Origin: Microcaldota archaeon
GTDB lineage: Archaea > Micrarchaeota > Micrarchaeia > Anstonellales > Anstonellaceae
Direction of reading: 5' to 3'
NCBI GenBank assembly: GCA_026413805.1
Contig: JAOAKE010000020.1
Location: 1 to 14,001, forward strand
Length of the DNA stretch: 14,001 nucleotides
The first letter of the stretch is position 1; each line of letters starts with the position of its first letter. Under the pieces are notes generated by a model. The model did no database searches. It was given only the letters and a program-made list of their open reading frames with translations, and was not told the DNA's origin. Of this stretch, positions 6,147 through 12,874 are shown one piece after another. A program made the position numbers and the translations under genes.

Positions 6147-7154
6147 CTACTCCTCTTCTTCAAGGAGAATTCCCTTTGAGGCGATTGTGATTTGGTAAGA
6201 AGGAAAGCCGCCCTCCTCTTTCAAGGCAGAGACAACCTTGCCTTTTTCCCCAACTTTGCAAAATACAAGGACTGCCCCGCCTTCCCCCCCGCTGCCAGTC
6301 AGCTTTGCCCCATATGCCCCGTTTGCAATTGCAAGCGAAATTGCCATCTCAATGCCCTCGCTGGACACGCCCCTTTCTCGCAAGAGGGCATGGTTTTCAT
6401 TCATCGCCTCGCCAAAGGCACGCGCGTTTTTTGCCTTCATTGCCACCAGCAGCTTTTTCCAAACAGGGCGGTATTCTTCGCAAATGGCATTGCAGATGTC
6501 CTCGCCAACCTGGGAAGGCGCAACGTTGATGCCAAATTGCAGGGCAAATTTCTCCACCATTTTGCTGGTGCTTTCCTTCTTTCCCTTAAAGGTATCCACT
6601 AACAAAAAGCAAGTTCCCTCAGGAAGAGAAAGCGAAATCGGCTGGCGTGTAAGAGAGGGCGGGCGCAGGCCTTTCTGGAAAAGCATCGGCTTTCCACTTA
6701 TTACAGTCCAGACATCGATGCCGCTTGCCCTTCCGCCATGGGCTGCCAAGTCCCCCGCCTGTGCAGCCAAGAAAAGCTCCTCTTGGGAAGGGGTTTTGCC
6801 TGAAAGGTGGAAAAGGCCAGCTGCAAAGGCGCAGCAAAGCGAAGCAGAGGTGCCTATTCCTTTCACACCCAGTGCAGTTTCAAAGGCAACTTCATAAGGA
6901 GGGATGTGCCTGCCTGCAAATACCTTCCGCGCCACCTCCCCAAAGGGAGAAAGCTCTTCAGGGCCGACAAACTCGCCATCCCGCATTATCCTGGCTTCGC
7001 CCAGCTTTGAGCGAAGCAGCATGTTCTTGTCCCTGTCGGAAAAAAGCACGCTGTTGCGCGGTTCTATCGCTATTGATATTGCAGGAGCCCCATAAACTAC
7101 ATAATGCTCCCCAAACAATATTGCCTTGGCAGGGGCAGAGCAAATAAGCTTCAA
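6147..7154 (-). CDS. mvk: Mevalonate kinase (GHMP kinase family)
   Basis: Mevalonate kinase phosphorylates mevalonate with ATP in the pathway to archaeal isoprenoid lipids. All GHMP kinase motifs are visible: ICSAPAKAILFGEHYVVYG at the N-terminus (Lys10), the phosphate-binding loop KGIGTSASL (98-106), HGGRASGIDVW with catalytic Asp147, and the C-terminal glycine loop KLTGSGGEGGAVLV (284-297). I place the start at a TTG (7154), giving 335 residues beginning MKLICSAP, as in the family. An ATG at 7181 would add nine residues, but the TATA-like element at 7187-7194 predicts transcription from about 7165, downstream of that ATG, and an AAGGTGG SD site lies six bases before the TTG. It diverges from a membrane operon. 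Another GHMP kinase is possible, but the motifs fit mevalonate kinase best. Confidence 0.9.
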   Translation of the reverse strand: MKLICSAPAKAILFGEHYVVYGAPAISIAIEPRNSVLFSDRDKNMLLRSKLGEARIMRDGEFVGPEELSPFGEVARKVFAGRHIPPYEVAFETALGVKGIGTSASLCCAFAAGLFHLSGKTPSQEELFLAAQAGDLAAHGGRASGIDVWTVISGKPMLFQKGLRPPSLTRQPISLSLPEGTCFLLVDTFKGKKESTSKMVEKFALQFGINVAPSQVGEDICNAICEEYRPVWKKLLVAMKAKNARAFGEAMNENHALLRERGVSSEGIEMAISLAIANGAYGAKLTGSGGEGGAVLVFCKVGEKGKVVSALKEEGGFPSYQITIASKGILLEEEE

Positions 7155-7160
7155 AGCAGC

Positions 7161-7167
7161 CCACCTT
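7161..7167 (-). promoter_or_regulatory. Shine-Dalgarno site deciding the TTG start of mevalonate kinase
   Basis: Minus-strand AAGGTGG matches the archaeal anti-SD and is spaced six bases from the TTG at 7154. It falls inside the coding region if the ATG at 7181 were used, where it would be pointless. Confidence 0.55.
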
Positions 7168-7186
7168 GAAAGAAATTGCACAAATC

Positions 7187-7194
7187 TTATTTAA
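7187..7194. promoter_or_regulatory. Shared TATA element between mevalonate kinase and the 7220 operon
   Basis: TTATTTAA reads as a TATA box on both strands. It is centred about 29 bases from the plus-strand ATG at 7220 (leaderless) and about 36 bases from the minus-strand TTG at 7154 (about ten bases of leader with an SD site). No other A/T element fits either gene. Confidence 0.55.
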
Positions 7195-7219
7195 TTCATT
7201 ACTTCAAAAGACCAATACC

Positions 7220-7351
7220 ATGGACACAACCACAATTGCCGCAATTGCCTGTGCCGTCCTTGCCTTTTTGGTTTACTTGATGTGGCGCTCTGCGACCACC
7301 CCCGAATGGCACCATTTTGCCAAAAGCGAAAGAAAAAAGTGGAAGAAATAG
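7220..7351 (+). CDS. Small single-pass membrane protein (43 residues)
   Basis: The protein begins with a short polar stretch, one hydrophobic helix (about residues 5-22, IAAIACAVLAFLVYLMW), then a polar, strongly basic tail ending ERKKWKK. The positive tail suggests N-terminus outside and C-terminus in the cytoplasm. An in-frame ATG exists at 7166, but the one at 7220 lies about 29 bases from the TATA element and gives a sensible membrane protein. It is followed after eight bases by another membrane protein gene, so the two are probably co-transcribed and may interact. Function is not recognisable. Confidence 0.65.
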   Translation: MDTTTIAAIACAVLAFLVYLMWRSATTPEWHHFAKSERKKWKK

Positions 7352-7359
7352 ATGGGTTT

Positions 7360-8148
7360 ATGGCAGACAAAAAGAAAGCTGCAGGGGAAGATTCTGCATT
7401 TGGGCGCCTGCTAGTTTTTTTAGAGAGGCTCCAAGGCGCTGAGAGGCGAGCCAAAGAAATCTTAAACTCGGTTTATCAAAAGATGCCCACCCTGCCCTTT
7501 CTTGGCAAGTCCAATTCAGCAGTTCTCATAGCTTCAATATCAATATACCTCATCTTCTTTATTTTTGCGTGGGTGTTTTCACCGCCCTTTCAAGTTTACA
7601 GCACAATCAAGGAGAGCCCACTTGCCAAGAACTCTCCTCTTAAAATTGCCCCTGGGGAAACCTATGTTTATGAGCTTTCCACCCCATTATCAACAGAACA
7701 AATTACATACCAGGTTTCTCGTTCTTCTAACTGCAGTGGAACTTTTGTTTCTGGGGGAACCCCAGCAGAGCCAGTTTCTCTTTGCCTGTCTTCATCAGGG
7801 AACCTGGTGGGTGACACAGCTGCAAGCAACCTGTCGTTTGGTGCGCTCTCCGTTTTGTTTTTTGCCCCCTGGATGCTGGCAGCTTCAGACAATTTTTCAT
7901 GGCAGGTGACAAGCGAAATAGCGGCGCCTTCTGCCAATGTTTCGTTTACTTCAAATTTCACTTCTCTTGGAAGGACAAAAAAGGCAGGCCGAGAAGTCTT
8001 TGAAATAATGGTGCAGACTGATTACCTTCCGCCACTTATGTATTATGTAGATGCTGAAAAGAGGGTGCTGATATCGGGGAAATTTGAAAACAGCACAGTA
8101 AAGGCGGTCTCTGCCCCCTTTTCGCTCAACTGGACTGAAAGCGGCTGA
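7360..8148 (+). CDS. Single-pass membrane protein with sequon-rich ectodomain
   Basis: The 262-residue product has a charged cytoplasmic N-terminus (about 1-50, amphipathic helix FGRLLVFLERLQGAERRAKEIL), one membrane helix (about 53-74, SAVLIASISIYLIFFIFAWVFS), and an external domain of about 190 residues likely rich in beta-strands. That domain holds seven N-glycosylation sequons (NCS, NLS, NFS, NVS, NFT, NST, NWT), which points to an exposed, N-glycosylated part. I do not recognise the family. The ATG at 7360 follows the 43-residue gene by eight bases; the frame is open further upstream, but that part overlaps the 43-residue gene and looks non-native. A GTG at 7339 is an alternative. A hairpin plus T7 at 8154-8178 probably ends the transcript. 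Confidence 0.85.
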   Translation: MADKKKAAGEDSAFGRLLVFLERLQGAERRAKEILNSVYQKMPTLPFLGKSNSAVLIASISIYLIFFIFAWVFSPPFQVYSTIKESPLAKNSPLKIAPGETYVYELSTPLSTEQITYQVSRSSNCSGTFVSGGTPAEPVSLCLSSSGNLVGDTAASNLSFGALSVLFFAPWMLAASDNFSWQVTSEIAAPSANVSFTSNFTSLGRTKKAGREVFEIMVQTDYLPPLMYYVDAEKRVLISGKFENSTVKAVSAPFSLNWTESG

Positions 8149-8153
8149 CCTGC

Positions 8154-8178
8154 AGGCTTGAAAATCAAGCCTTTTTTT
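8154..8178 (+). terminator. Hairpin plus T7 terminator of the 7220-8148 operon
   Basis: A perfect 8-bp stem (AGGCTTGA at 8154-8161, TCAAGCCT at 8165-8172) with a loop of three A is followed directly by T7 (8172-8178). It starts five bases after the stop of the upstream gene and covers the stop codon and last Lys codons of pyrG on the other strand. On the minus strand no T run follows, so it points to the plus-strand transcript. Confidence 0.65.
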
Positions 8179-9775
8179 CCACATCGAGGCATGCCTTCAC
8201 AAATGCCACAAAAAGAGGGGCAGGCTGCTCAAGGCGGCTTTTAAGCTCAGGGTGAGCCTGGGTTGCCACCCCCCAGCCATCAGGCCACTCAACAACCTCA
8301 ACAATGCTGCCATCTGGGGAAGTGCCTGCAATCACAAGCCCGCTTTCCTCAAGCCGATTGACATAATCGTTGTTTACCTCATAGCGGTGGCGGTGCCTCT
8401 CTGATATTTTCTCCTTTCCGTATGCCTCATAAGTGCGAGTTCCTTTCTTTAGCCTGCACTCCCAAGCCCCAAGCCTCTGGTTTCCGCCCTTTTCCTTTAT
8501 GCTGCGCTGCTCTGGGAGAAGGTCAATCACCGGGTAAGGGGTGTTAGGGTCGATTTCAGTTGAGTTAGCGTTCTTCAATCCCGCAACATTCCTTGCCCAC
8601 TCCACCACAGCCATCTGCAAGCCAAAGCACAGGCCCAAGAAGGGCAGCCCCTCTTCGCGTGCATATTTTATGCATGCTATTTTTCCTTCTGTTCCCCGGC
8701 TTCCATAGCCGCCAGGCACAATCACCCCGTTGCAGTCTGCCAGCAGCTCCTTCACAGACGCCCTGCCCTCTTCAATGTCAGAAGTTTCAACCCACTTTAC
8801 CCTGACCTTTGCAGAATTATAAGCCCCGCCGTGCACCAGCGCCTCCTTTACGCTTACATAGGCATCTTTCACAGCAGTGTATTTGCCAGTTATTGCAACC
8901 GTGATTTCCTTTTTTGGATTTTTTATTTTCTCAACGAGCTGGCGCCACTGCTTCATGTCCTCTCCCTTGTCATCAACTCCAAGCTCGCGCAGCAGTATCT
9001 CGCTCATCCTTTGCTTTTCAAGTATCATCGGGAGCTCATATATCGTTTCAAGCGGCGGGTCGTCAAATATCTTTTCTTGCGGCACGTTGCAGAACATTGA
9101 GATTTTTTCACGTGCCTCGCGGGTGAGCGGCTCATTTTGCCTGCAGACTATTATGTCCGGGTGTATCCCCATTGATTGAATTAGGCGGTTGGCATGCTGC
9201 GTAGGCTTGGTCTTTAACTCGCCTTCTGAAAGGGAGGGCACAAAGGTGAGCTGCACAAAAAGGACGTCTTCTTCTGAGGCAAACTGGCGCATTGCCTCCA
9301 AGAAATAGGCATTTTCTATGTCGCCGACAGTCCCCCCGACTTCTACTATTACAACATCCGCATCTTGTTCCTCGCCGACTCGCCTGACCCAATCCTTAAT
9401 CTCGTCAGTCAAATGGGGGACAATCTGGACATCCCTCCCGAGAAATCCCCCGCGCCTTTCCTTTTCAATTATGCCGCGAAACAGCTTGCCTCCTGTTATG
9501 CTGTTTTTTCCTTCCAAATCTATATTCAAGAACCTTTCATAAGTGCCAAAGTCCATGTCACACTCTGTCCCATCGTCAAGGACAAATACCTCTCCGTGCC
9601 TGTAGGGGTTCATGGTCCCGCAGTCAACATTGAGGTAGCCGTCAAATTTTATTGGAGAAATTTTCAATCCACGGCATTGGAGGAGCTTTGCAATAGAAGC
9701 CGCCAATATCCCTTTCCCCAAGCCCGACATAAGCGAGCCTAACACTACGATGTATTTTCTCTTTTTGAGCCGCAT
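8165..9775 (-). CDS. pyrG: CTP synthase (glutamine-hydrolysing), divergent N-terminal motifs
   Basis: CTP synthase converts UTP, ATP and glutamine to CTP. The 536-residue protein has both domains at full length. The synthetase domain shows GSLMSGLGKGI (13-23), FDGYLNVDCGTMNPYRHGEVFV, DMDFGTYERF, GGTVGDIE (147-154) and KTKPTQH. The class I glutaminase domain has PGGYGSRG (354-361), the nucleophile Cys383 in LGLCFGLQ, and His508 and Glu510 in AQAHPE, so ammonia production should work. The first motif differs from the usual TGGVVSSLGKG, and FDGYLNVD/GTYERF replace FDPYLNVD/GHYERF, marking a divergent branch. The start at 9775 has a TATA-like element 30 bases upstream. It diverges from the DEAD-box gene and converges on the membrane operon, whose terminator overlaps its stop codon. 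Confidence 0.96.
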   Translation of the reverse strand: MRLKKRKYIVVLGSLMSGLGKGILAASIAKLLQCRGLKISPIKFDGYLNVDCGTMNPYRHGEVFVLDDGTECDMDFGTYERFLNIDLEGKNSITGGKLFRGIIEKERRGGFLGRDVQIVPHLTDEIKDWVRRVGEEQDADVVIVEVGGTVGDIENAYFLEAMRQFASEEDVLFVQLTFVPSLSEGELKTKPTQHANRLIQSMGIHPDIIVCRQNEPLTREAREKISMFCNVPQEKIFDDPPLETIYELPMILEKQRMSEILLRELGVDDKGEDMKQWRQLVEKIKNPKKEITVAITGKYTAVKDAYVSVKEALVHGGAYNSAKVRVKWVETSDIEEGRASVKELLADCNGVIVPGGYGSRGTEGKIACIKYAREEGLPFLGLCFGLQMAVVEWARNVAGLKNANSTEIDPNTPYPVIDLLPEQRSIKEKGGNQRLGAWECRLKKGTRTYEAYGKEKISERHRHRYEVNNDYVNRLEESGLVIAGTSPDGSIVEVVEWPDGWGVATQAHPELKSRLEQPAPLFVAFVKACLDVEKKA

Positions 9776-9800
9776 ACGGGAATGCGCTACTGCACCAATC

Positions 9801-9808
9801 TTTTTATA
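9801..9808 (-). promoter_or_regulatory. TATA-like element of pyrG
   Basis: On the minus strand the sequence GCTATAAAAAG is centred about 29 bases before the ATG at 9775, giving an almost leaderless transcript. The 195-base gap to the DEAD-box gene holds this and a weaker plus-strand element, and no gene. Confidence 0.6.
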
Positions 9809-9928
9809 GCTGATTTTTCTCGCCTGAGATTTTTTTGCGGAAAATTAAGACAGGCGGAAAATGGCGGCAACTTCCTCCTACAATTATAATTCTTTGCAAA
9901 GCTAATCAATAAAGAAGGGAGTTGGCGA

Positions 9929-9936
9929 ATTTTTAG
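9929..9936 (+). promoter_or_regulatory. Possible TATA-like element of the DEAD-box gene
   Basis: AATTTTTA would place transcription near 9958, leaving about 13 bases before the ATG at 9971, with a weak SD-like GTGAGT between. Another A/T stretch at about 9879-9892 is an alternative, so this is a weak call. Confidence 0.35.
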
Positions 9937-9970
9937 TCAATCCGGTTTCAATTGCTTTAAAGTGAGTTGA

Positions 9971-11305
9971 ATGGACTTTTCAAGGCTTGGGCTCAACCAA
10001 AACATTCTCAGTGCCGTCAGCGAAATGGGGTTCACTTCCCCTACCCCAATTCAACTTCAAGCCCTGCCCCTTCTTCTCCAAGGCGAAGACTTGATAGGGC
10101 AGGCCCAGACAGGCACAGGAAAGACAGCCGCATTTGCCATCTGCATTCTTGAAAGGCTTGCAGCAAATCCAGAGGCAAGAGGGAGGGTTCGCGCCCTGAT
10201 TCTGGCCCCTACTCGCGAACTTGCGGTGCAGATAGCAGACGAAATCCACAGGATAGGCAAATACCTGCCCTTCCGCGTGCTGGCAGTCTATGGAGGGCAG
10301 GAGATTGAAAAGCAGCTTGCTCCCCTTAAGGCAGGCGTGGACATAGTGGTTGGCACTCCCGGGAGGCTTCTTGACCATATTGAAAGGGGCACCCTTGCCC
10401 TTGATTCGGTTGAAGTGGTGGTGCTAGATGAGGCCGACAGAATGCTAGACATGGGATTCATAGAGGACATTGAAAAGATTCTCCAAAAAACCCCAAAGGG
10501 CAGGCAGACTCTTCTTTTTTCTGCAACAATGCCAAGCGAAATAATTGAGCTTTCAAAAAAATACTTGAAGTCTCCCCAAGAGGTAAAAGTAGGGGAGGAC
10601 TCGCTTGCCGTCAAGACTATAAAGCAGTATTATGCCGAGGTTTCAAAATTTGACAAGCTCAACGCCCTTTTGACTATATTAGTTGAGCAAAAGCCCTCGC
10701 TTGCCCTCGTGTTTGTTCGGACAAAAAGAAGCGCAGACAGGCTAAACGAAATTCTTCTTGACAGGGGCTTTCATTCCCTTGCCTTGCACGGAGACATGAG
10801 CCAAAACAAGCGCGACCGCTCAATGGAGGCATTCCGCCGCAGGCACATCAACATTCTCGTCGCGACAGACCTTGCAAGCAGGGGGTTGGATGTAACAGGG
10901 GTTTCACATGTGATAAATTACGACATGCCCTCTGACCCATATACCTATATCCATCGGATTGGAAGGACAGGGCGGATGGGCAAAGAGGGAGTGGCAATCT
11001 CCCTTGTGTTTTTTGACCAGGCAAACATCATTCCCACCCTTGAGAAAGTCAGTGATAGCAAAATAGAGCAAATTAAGCTTGAAATCAAGCCCGAGCTGCT
11101 GCCAAAAAGGAGGCAGCAGTTGCACATGGCACAAAGGCAGGGCAGGGGCAAGGGCGCAGATTCACGCAAGCAGGCGGCCAGAAGAAGTGGGATGCATTCA
11201 AGGCACAGTCCAGGGGCAGGCGGGCGCAGGCATTCTTTTGGAGCAAGGGGAGAAAGAAGGGAAGGATCTGGGAGGGGGCACCAGTATTTTGGCAGAAGAA
11301 GGTGA
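9971..11305 (+). CDS. DEAD-box RNA helicase with basic RG/GR-rich tail
   Basis: ATP-dependent RNA helicases of this family remodel RNA structure in ribosome assembly, decay or cold response. All motifs are present in the 444-residue protein: Q motif (GFTSPTPIQ, to Gln28), motif I AQTGTGKT (45-52), Ia PTREL (80-84), GG, Ib TPGR (129-132), II DEAD (153-156), III SAT (184-186), IV VFVRT, V ATDLASRGLDV (298-308) and VI HRIGRTGR (328-335). After about residue 378 a tail of some 65 residues, rich in Arg, Gly, His, Gln and Ser and ending GRRR, follows; such tails bind RNA non-specifically in bacterial RhlE/CshA-type and archaeal helicases. The ATG is set by the Q-motif distance. mscL follows after 34 bases, likely in the same transcript. 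Confidence 0.95.
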   Translation: MDFSRLGLNQNILSAVSEMGFTSPTPIQLQALPLLLQGEDLIGQAQTGTGKTAAFAICILERLAANPEARGRVRALILAPTRELAVQIADEIHRIGKYLPFRVLAVYGGQEIEKQLAPLKAGVDIVVGTPGRLLDHIERGTLALDSVEVVVLDEADRMLDMGFIEDIEKILQKTPKGRQTLLFSATMPSEIIELSKKYLKSPQEVKVGEDSLAVKTIKQYYAEVSKFDKLNALLTILVEQKPSLALVFVRTKRSADRLNEILLDRGFHSLALHGDMSQNKRDRSMEAFRRRHINILVATDLASRGLDVTGVSHVINYDMPSDPYTYIHRIGRTGRMGKEGVAISLVFFDQANIIPTLEKVSDSKIEQIKLEIKPELLPKRRQQLHMAQRQGRGKGADSRKQAARRSGMHSRHSPGAGGRRHSFGARGERREGSGRGHQYFGRRR

Positions 11306-11339
11306 AGCATTTCTTCAATAAGAAATAAGGGGCGATATA

Positions 11340-11654
11340 ATGGCAGGGTTTGTAGATGAGTTTGTGGCTTTCTTGAACAAGCACAAGGTGGTTGGTCTGG
11401 CAGTTGCATTCATAATCGGCACTGCCGCCTCCAAGCTGGTAAGCGCACTTGTGCAGGACATCATAATGCCGCTGATTTCGCTTATTTTGCCAAGCGGTGA
11501 TTGGAGGTCGTTTACAATACAGATTGGCGGGACTGCCGACGCCCCAAAAAGCCTCATGGTAGGGGACTTTGCAGGCGCGCTCATTGACTTTGTAATAATC
11601 GCGTTTGTAGTCTTTGTAATTGTGAAGTATGTGGCAAAGGAAGAGGCAAAATAG
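11340..11654 (+). CDS. mscL: Large-conductance mechanosensitive channel MscL
   Basis: MscL forms a pentameric pore that opens under membrane tension and releases solutes on sudden dilution. The 104-residue protein has the family layout: an amphipathic N-terminal helix (FVDEFVAFLNKHKVVG), membrane helix 1 (about 17-50, GLAVAFIIGTAASKLVSALVQDIIMPLISLIL), a short external loop with IQIGG, and membrane helix 2 (about 77-96, FAGALIDFVIIAFVVFVIVKYV). The cytoplasmic C-terminal helix is very short (AKEEAK), shorter than in bacteria, as seen in archaeal members. An SD-like AAGGGGCGAT lies just upstream of the ATG. The gene follows the DEAD-box gene by 34 bases and precedes an apparently separate promoter. 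Confidence 0.93.
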   Translation: MAGFVDEFVAFLNKHKVVGLAVAFIIGTAASKLVSALVQDIIMPLISLILPSGDWRSFTIQIGGTADAPKSLMVGDFAGALIDFVIIAFVVFVIVKYVAKEEAK

Positions 11655-11671
11655 CCAAAGGGCACTAATAA

Positions 11672-11679
11672 TTTAAATT
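11672..11679 (+). promoter_or_regulatory. TATA-like element of the membrane wHTH gene
   Basis: TTTAAATT, in a longer A/T stretch from 11667, is centred about 24 bases before the ATG at 11699. There is no SD site, so the transcript is probably leaderless and separate from mscL. Confidence 0.6.
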
Positions 11680-11698
11680 TTCAACAGGACAATCTTCC

Positions 11699-12760
11699 AT
11701 GCGCTTTGCATCAGCATTCTTCTTCCTTTTTTTTGCCTCATTCTTCCAATTGGCATGCGCAGGCGGCACTGATTTTGACCTTCCCCCGCCAATCCCGCCC
11801 AATGAAAGCCTGGTGGTTGCGCAAGTTGTTTTTGCAAATGGCTCAATTGCAAAAAATTCAGCAGTAATGATATTTGCCCAATCCAACAAATCCGAGTCAG
11901 TTTACCGTTCAATAACCGACCAAGAAGGAAAGCTCCTTCTTTCGCTTGAAAGAGGAAAATACCAAATAGACGCCCTGCTTGACTATTATAATACTCCGGG
12001 AACGGACTTTGCATCTACCTCCACCTTTTCGGGGAACAGCTCGCCATTTACAATCATCCTTTACCCAGCTGGAAGCCTGTCTGGAAAAGTCATCTATTCA
12101 GGCTCCCCAGTCCCATCTGCGAAAGTGAGGGTGTTGTGCCCTTCAAATTCATTTGATTATTCCCGCATCAATGGCAATTCAGAAGTGCAGTCCGGCGAGG
12201 CAGGCGAGTTTCTATTTCGCGCCCTGCCAACTGCAATATGCGTGGTTTCAGCCTCAACAGGCTCTTTTGCAGCATCCAAAGAAGTGCAAATAGCGCATGG
12301 CCAGCATTCTTCAGTTGAGCTGGAGCTCAAAAGCAAGGTGGATGAAAGCGGCTGGCCCGTGATGCCGCTTTTGGCAGCAGCCTTTTTTGCGGCCCTATTC
12401 TTTTTGTTGTGGCTGAGGATGCGCCAAGCAAGAGTGCCTTTTTTTGAAGCCCGACAACCCCGCCCGCAGCCCTCCAGCAAAACAAATGCATATGAGAAAG
12501 AAGAGGAGTGCGAGTTTAGCCTTTCAAACCCAAAGGCAAAGGCAATCATTTCCACCCTTTCGCAGCGTGAAGCCCAGATAGTGAAATTCCTTATGAAATG
12601 CAATGGAAGGGCAAAGCGCTCACAAATACAGCACAAGCTTCTCATCCCAAAGACCTCCCTCCTTCGCAACCTTCGGGCACTGGAAAGGAAAAACATAGTT
12701 AGGCTGACTCCCTTTGGGAGAAACCTGCTTGCAGAGTTGGAGGAAAATCTCTTCAAGTAA
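11699..12760 (+). CDS. Membrane-anchored one-component regulator: external beta-domains, TM helix, cytoplasmic winged helix
   Basis: The 353-residue protein begins with a signal peptide (about 1-21, ending QLACA). The outside part, to about residue 215, looks like two carboxypeptidase-regulatory/transthyretin-like beta repeats: about 38-122 (VVFANGSIAKNSAVMIFA, ITDQEGKLLLSLERGKYQI) and about 126-210 (GSLSGKVIYSGSPVPSAKV, GEFLFRALPTAICVVSAS). Four N-glycosylation sequons are present. A membrane helix (222-239) and an Arg-rich linker follow, then a winged helix-turn-helix of the MarR/ArsR-like type (about 285-350: LSQREAQIVKFLMKCNGRAKRSQIQHKL, KTSLLRNLRALERKNIVRLTPFGRNLLAEL). Archaea are known to have such membrane-bound wHTH proteins, thought to pass an outside signal directly to DNA. 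Its neighbours (MscL, surface proteins) suggest envelope targets; ligand and DNA site are unknown. A T6 tract follows the stop. Confidence 0.85.
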   Translation: MRFASAFFFLFFASFFQLACAGGTDFDLPPPIPPNESLVVAQVVFANGSIAKNSAVMIFAQSNKSESVYRSITDQEGKLLLSLERGKYQIDALLDYYNTPGTDFASTSTFSGNSSPFTIILYPAGSLSGKVIYSGSPVPSAKVRVLCPSNSFDYSRINGNSEVQSGEAGEFLFRALPTAICVVSASTGSFAASKEVQIAHGQHSSVELELKSKVDESGWPVMPLLAAAFFAALFFLLWLRMRQARVPFFEARQPRPQPSSKTNAYEKEEECEFSLSNPKAKAIISTLSQREAQIVKFLMKCNGRAKRSQIQHKLLIPKTSLLRNLRALERKNIVRLTPFGRNLLAELEENLFK

Positions 12761-12776
12761 AATTATCGCCGTAAAA

Positions 12777-12782
12777 TTTTTT
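12777..12782 (+). terminator. Oligo-T tract after the membrane wHTH gene
   Basis: Six T follow 17 bases after the stop codon at 12760. They are the only pyrimidine run before the next promoter and fit an archaeal T-tract terminator. No strong hairpin precedes them. Confidence 0.4.
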
Positions 12783-12798
12783 GGGCAGGCAATCGGAC

Positions 12799-12837
12799 CG
12801 CGAAAAGCTTTTAAATGGGGCCCGCCCGCGTTTCGCG
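12799..12837 (+). promoter_or_regulatory. GC-rich inverted repeat flanking a first TATA-like element
   Basis: CGCGAAA (12799-12805) and TTTCGCG (12831-12837) form a perfect 7-bp inverted repeat. Between the arms lies CTTTTAAATG (12808-12817), a good TATA box that would start transcription near 12840. The right arm is also part of a small palindrome, CGCG-TTT-CGCG (12827-12837). The layout resembles an operator around a promoter, but no regulator is identified. Confidence 0.4.
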
Positions 12838-12842
12838 CATCC

Positions 12843-12856
12843 TTTTTAAATAAAAA
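12843..12856 (+). promoter_or_regulatory. Strong TATA element of the 29-residue peptide gene
   Basis: TTTTTAAATAAAAA is the longest pure A/T block near a start in this window. It is centred about 26 bases before the ATG at 12875, giving a leaderless mRNA. Confidence 0.65.
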
Positions 12857-12874
12857 CCGAGTCAACACCACAAC

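Noticed and set aside
6238..6897. 219-residue plus-strand frame inside mevalonate kinase
   Set aside because: It is antisense to a gene with all GHMP kinase motifs, is Pro/Ser-rich without family pattern, and has no promoter or SD site.
7282..7359. 26-codon N-terminal extension of the 262-residue membrane protein
   Set aside because: It would overlap the 43-residue gene almost entirely and reads Cys/His/Lys-rich without pattern.
9776..9970. Possible tRNA or ncRNA in the pyrG/DEAD-box gap
   Set aside because: No cloverleaf, no T-loop consensus and no stable stem seen; the gap is A/T-rich and explained by two divergent promoters.
12157..12756. 199-residue minus-strand frame inside the membrane wHTH gene
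   Set aside because: Its translation is a shadow of the plus-strand gene, with runs of Arg and Ser and no start signals.
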